Positions 25,954 through 28,651 of a DNA stretch of 28,651 nt are shown here, one piece after another. The stretch's first letter is position 1. Each line of letters starts with the position of its first letter. The notes beneath the pieces were generated by a model. That model worked only from the letters and a program-made list of their open reading frames with translations. It did not search any database and was not told where the DNA came from. Position numbers and translations under genes: made by a program. The stretch comes from a virus. Location: IMG/VR virus record IMGVR_UViG_3300025411_000061, positions 1 to 28,651 of that record; one strand, given 5' to 3'.

Positions 25954-28431
25954 ATGGCTGAAAAAGACGACGACCTAAACATTCAAGAGCAAGAAGACGG
26001 CTCCGCTGTGATGGACATGCCTGCATTCGACACTGACGAATTGCCAGACGGTTCAGCCATTGTTGACATTGACGATGGCCCAGAATTCAACCCAGAGTTC
26101 TATGACAACCTAGCAGACTCTGTTGATCCCGGTGTTTTGTCGGACATCGTCTTCAATTACTTAGACTTACTTGAGAGCGATAAGCAGGCACGAGAACTGC
26201 GCGACAAACAATATGAAGAGGGTATTAAACGGACTGGTATGGGCAATGATGCCCCCGGAGGTGCAACCTTTATGGGAGCCTCTAAGGTCGTGCATCCTGC
26301 CATGGCTGAGGGTTGCGTTGACTTTGCCGCTCGCGCAATCAAAGAGCTCTTTCCACCAGATGGCCCGGTCAAGTCGAAGATCATTGGTAAGGTTGACGAT
26401 CTCAAGACGGCGGTGGCAGATCGCAAGGTCGAGTACCTCAACTGGCAGATCACTGAGCAGATCGAAGAGTTCCGCGACGAACAAGAACAACTGCTGACCC
26501 AACTGCCACTCGGCGGCTCACAGTACATGAAACTGTGGTACGACGAAGACAAGAAGCGTCCATGCATCGAGTTCCTGCCGATTGACCGTGTGATCCTGCC
26601 CTTTGCGGCAACCAACTTTTACACGGCACAGCGCGCCGCTGAGATTCACGAGATCACCCAATTCGAGTTCGAGCGCCGCATCAAGTCGGGCATGTACCGC
26701 GACATCAACTATGTGCAGGCATCCGGCACGATTGATGAAGGCAAGGTAGCCAAGGCCAACAACAAGATTGAAGGCAAGCAGTTCGAAGAGAACAAGGACG
26801 GCATTCGCACCGTCTATCACATCTACACATGGCTTGAGCTCGAAGAAGACAAGCACAGCAAGGGCAAAAACGCGCCTTACATCTTGATGATTGATGTGCT
26901 CGACAACGAGGTCGTTGGTTTGTACCGCAACTGGGAGGAAGCAGATGAGACGCTCACCAAACTTGACTGGGTCGTGGAGTTCAAATTCATTCCATGGCGC
27001 GGTGCTTACGCTATTGGCCTACCTCATCTCATTGGCGGTCTGTCTGCCGCTCTTACTGGCTCTCTCCGCGCTCTACTGGACAGTGCTCACATTAACAACG
27101 CCGCTACTATGCTTAAGCTCAAGGGCGCGAAGATTAGTGGGCAGTCTCAGCAGGTCGATGTAACCCAGATCATTGAGATTGAAGGCGCGCCCGGTGTGCA
27201 AGACATCCGGCAGATCGCTATGCCGATGCCCTTCAACCCACCAAGCGATGTGCTCTTCCAACTGCTTGGCTTCTTGGACAAAGCCACGAGTTCTGTGGTC
27301 ACGACGGCTGAAGAGAAGATTGCCGATGTGAATGCACAGTCGCCTGTGGGCACCACGCAAGCATTGATCGAGCAAGGCTCTCAAGTCTACTCATCAATCC
27401 ATGCGCGCCTGCATGCATCACAAGCTCGTGTGTTGAAGATTCTGTGCCGCCTGAACCGTTGGTACTTTGACGACATGCAAAAAGCAGACATCGTGTCTGA
27501 CCTTGAGATCACGCGCGAAGACTTCTCCAAGAACACCGATGTACAGCCGGTGTCTGATCCCAACATTTTTTCTGAGACTCAGCGCATGGCGCAGTCTCAG
27601 GCAGTGTTGCAGTTGGCACAGCAGTTCCCTGATCAGTTCAAGATTGGGCCAGTGATTGCTCGCATGCTCAAGCAAATGAAAGTGCCCAACATCAACGACA
27701 TCATGAATGATGTGCCTGCACCTGAGCAACGCACCTCAGCAGATGAGAATGCGGCAATGCTCGTGGGCCAGTCAGCCTATGCGTACATCCAACAAGATCA
27801 CATTGCTCACATTCAAGACCACTTGCAGTTTGCTATGAATCCGTTCTTGGGCCAAAACCCATTTGCAGACCCGGCATACCTCAACAACTTGATCGAGCAT
27901 TTGAAACAGCACATGACCTTGTGGTACTTGAACCGCTCGAATGGCTATGTGCAAGAGATGACCGGCAAGCCAATTGACGACTACGATAATCCGAACCTCA
28001 CACCGACCATCGACAAGGTCTTCACGACCATTGGCGCCCATGTGATGTTGGATGTCAATGATGTGTTTGGTGACTTGATGCCGTCGTTCCAGAAGATCAT
28101 TCAAATGGCTCAAGAGCGCAGTCAACCCAAGCCACCTCCAATACCACCTGATGCACAAGTGGTACAGCAGACAAGCATGGCTGAGACACAGCGCAAGACC
28201 CAGAAAGATCAGCAAGACGCTCAACTGGCTCAGGCTCGTTTGGCTCTGGATCAACAAAAAGCTCAGATGGACAATCAGACTAAGATTGCCATTGAGAACG
28301 CCAAGATGACGCATGAGACGATTCGACAAGCGGCTCAAGCTCAAGCACAGGTACCTCAAATGCCTGTGACACCACCGGCCCCACAAGGGCCACAACCTCA
28401 ACCACAAGGAGCTCCAAATGGCAACATCTGA
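25954..28431 (+). CDS. Portal (head-tail connector) protein
   Basis: This 825-residue protein has an acidic N-terminus and the segment ASKVVHPAMAEGCVDFAARA, typical of podovirus-like portal proteins. A conserved core continues to about residue 620, and a Gln/Pro-rich coiled C-terminal tail follows (about 720-825). It would form the dodecameric ring through which DNA enters and leaves. The size and the position after terL support the call, while subfamily (P22-like) is inferred. AAAGGA precedes the ATG. The C-terminal extension may be internal to the capsid. Confidence 0.82.
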   Translation: MAEKDDDLNIQEQEDGSAVMDMPAFDTDELPDGSAIVDIDDGPEFNPEFYDNLADSVDPGVLSDIVFNYLDLLESDKQARELRDKQYEEGIKRTGMGNDAPGGATFMGASKVVHPAMAEGCVDFAARAIKELFPPDGPVKSKIIGKVDDLKTAVADRKVEYLNWQITEQIEEFRDEQEQLLTQLPLGGSQYMKLWYDEDKKRPCIEFLPIDRVILPFAATNFYTAQRAAEIHEITQFEFERRIKSGMYRDINYVQASGTIDEGKVAKANNKIEGKQFEENKDGIRTVYHIYTWLELEEDKHSKGKNAPYILMIDVLDNEVVGLYRNWEEADETLTKLDWVVEFKFIPWRGAYAIGLPHLIGGLSAALTGSLRALLDSAHINNAATMLKLKGAKISGQSQQVDVTQIIEIEGAPGVQDIRQIAMPMPFNPPSDVLFQLLGFLDKATSSVVTTAEEKIADVNAQSPVGTTQALIEQGSQVYSSIHARLHASQARVLKILCRLNRWYFDDMQKADIVSDLEITREDFSKNTDVQPVSDPNIFSETQRMAQSQAVLQLAQQFPDQFKIGPVIARMLKQMKVPNINDIMNDVPAPEQRTSADENAAMLVGQSAYAYIQQDHIAHIQDHLQFAMNPFLGQNPFADPAYLNNLIEHLKQHMTLWYLNRSNGYVQEMTGKPIDDYDNPNLTPTIDKVFTTIGAHVMLDVNDVFGDLMPSFQKIIQMAQERSQPKPPPIPPDAQVVQQTSMAETQRKTQKDQQDAQLAQARLALDQQKAQMDNQTKIAIENAKMTHETIRQAAQAQAQVPQMPVTPPAPQGPQPQPQGAPNGNI

Positions 28432-28591
28432 TTACGAACAGAGAACCATTGATGTGCCGCAACACAAGCGTATCGCTCAAGGCGAAAAACTTGACGGCAC
28501 TTCAATGCAACCTAAGGGTGGAAGTCAATCTTCCTCTGAAGGTAAAAAATCTGGCGGTCTGGCACATGCTGTGACCAAAAAGAATAAATGA
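28418..28591 (+). CDS. 57-aa hydrophilic protein, unknown
   Basis: The start at 28418 (AAGGAG 6 bases upstream) overlaps the portal gene by 14 bases and ends at the TGA at 28589-28591. The product begins MATSDYEQRTIDVPQHKRIA and is rich in Gly, Ser, Lys and Gln, so probably disordered. It fills the gap before the next gene, to which it is linked by ATGA. The function is unknown. Confidence 0.7.
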   Translation: MATSDYEQRTIDVPQHKRIAQGEKLDGTSMQPKGGSQSSSEGKKSGGLAHAVTKKNK

Positions 28592-28651
28592 TTGAGCAAC
28601 TGATCCATAGGATCAAATTACGACAAGACGAGTTGAAGGTGGCTCTATCCG
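28588..28651 (+). CDS. 5' end of an unknown late gene (partial)
   Basis: ATGA overlap opens a frame that reads MIEQLIHRIKLRQDELKVAL and leaves the window. It starts with an amphipathic helix. Only 21 residues are visible, so no family can be named. Confidence 0.6.
   Translation, partial: MIEQLIHRIKLRQDELKVALS

Noticed and set aside
1-28651. CRISPR array, insertion sequence, diversity-generating retroelement, or integrase with attachment site
   Set aside because: I saw no regularly spaced repeats, no transposase, reverse transcriptase or integrase motifs, and no tRNA fragment duplication.

Overview
This window is part of the genome of a tailed double-stranded DNA bacteriophage. It carries a small and a large terminase subunit, a portal protein and large virion-type proteins. 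Around these are dozens of tightly packed small genes, mostly joined by 4-nt ATGA overlaps, each with a clear AGGAG-type ribosome site. Gene families such as the Sf6-type TerS, the RuvC-like resolvase and conserved phage hypotheticals point to a Gram-negative, probably proteobacterial host. A freshwater betaproteobacterium is plausible, but that is inference. No integrase and no DNA polymerase are present here. The window looks like most of one genome, with the capsid and tail genes lying beyond the right edge and before the left edge.

Layout. (1) 1-5068, rightward: the end of a late operon with a Cys-rich Ala/Gln-rich protein, a large protein with an embedded M15 peptidase domain and a coiled-coil protein, closed by a strong terminator at 5104-5130. 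(2) 5129-8312, leftward: an SSB-like protein, an RtcB RNA ligase, a RecB/Cas4-type PD-(D/E)XK nuclease, two small proteins and a 25-aa membrane peptide. (3) 8432-12701, rightward: a Cro/YdaS-like regulator, a ParB-like protein, an SF2 helicase, four small genes and a TOPRIM primase. (4) 12702-13760: a protein-free RNA island with a structured RNA candidate, tRNA-Pro, tRNA-Asn, an irregular tRNA-His, and a second structured RNA with its own promoter and terminator. (5) 13815-21243, rightward: a 2OG-Fe(II) oxygenase-like protein, a RuvC-like resolvase, a Ref-like HNH protein, a winged-helix protein, small membrane proteins and many small unknowns, closed by terminators at 21253-21308. (6) 21388-end, rightward late genes: terS, an unknown gene, terL, a small gene, a GP88-like gene, a His-rich peptide, the portal protein and two more small genes.

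Two repeated DNA signals tie these modules together. The first is an inverted-repeat promoter element (TCTAA-N7-TTAGA overlapping a -10 box). It lies upstream of the Cro-like gene and three other gene groups, with two more divergent relatives, one of them before terS. It looks like an operator family, possibly read by the Cro/YdaS-like protein. The second is a 17-19 bp palindrome, TACTAATTTAATTAGTA, present four times: inside the ParB-like gene, after the HNH gene, and as a pair directly after terL. It is a candidate binding site for the ParB-like protein. The RNA island, these two DNA signals and the cysteine-loaded virion protein are the least ordinary parts of the window.
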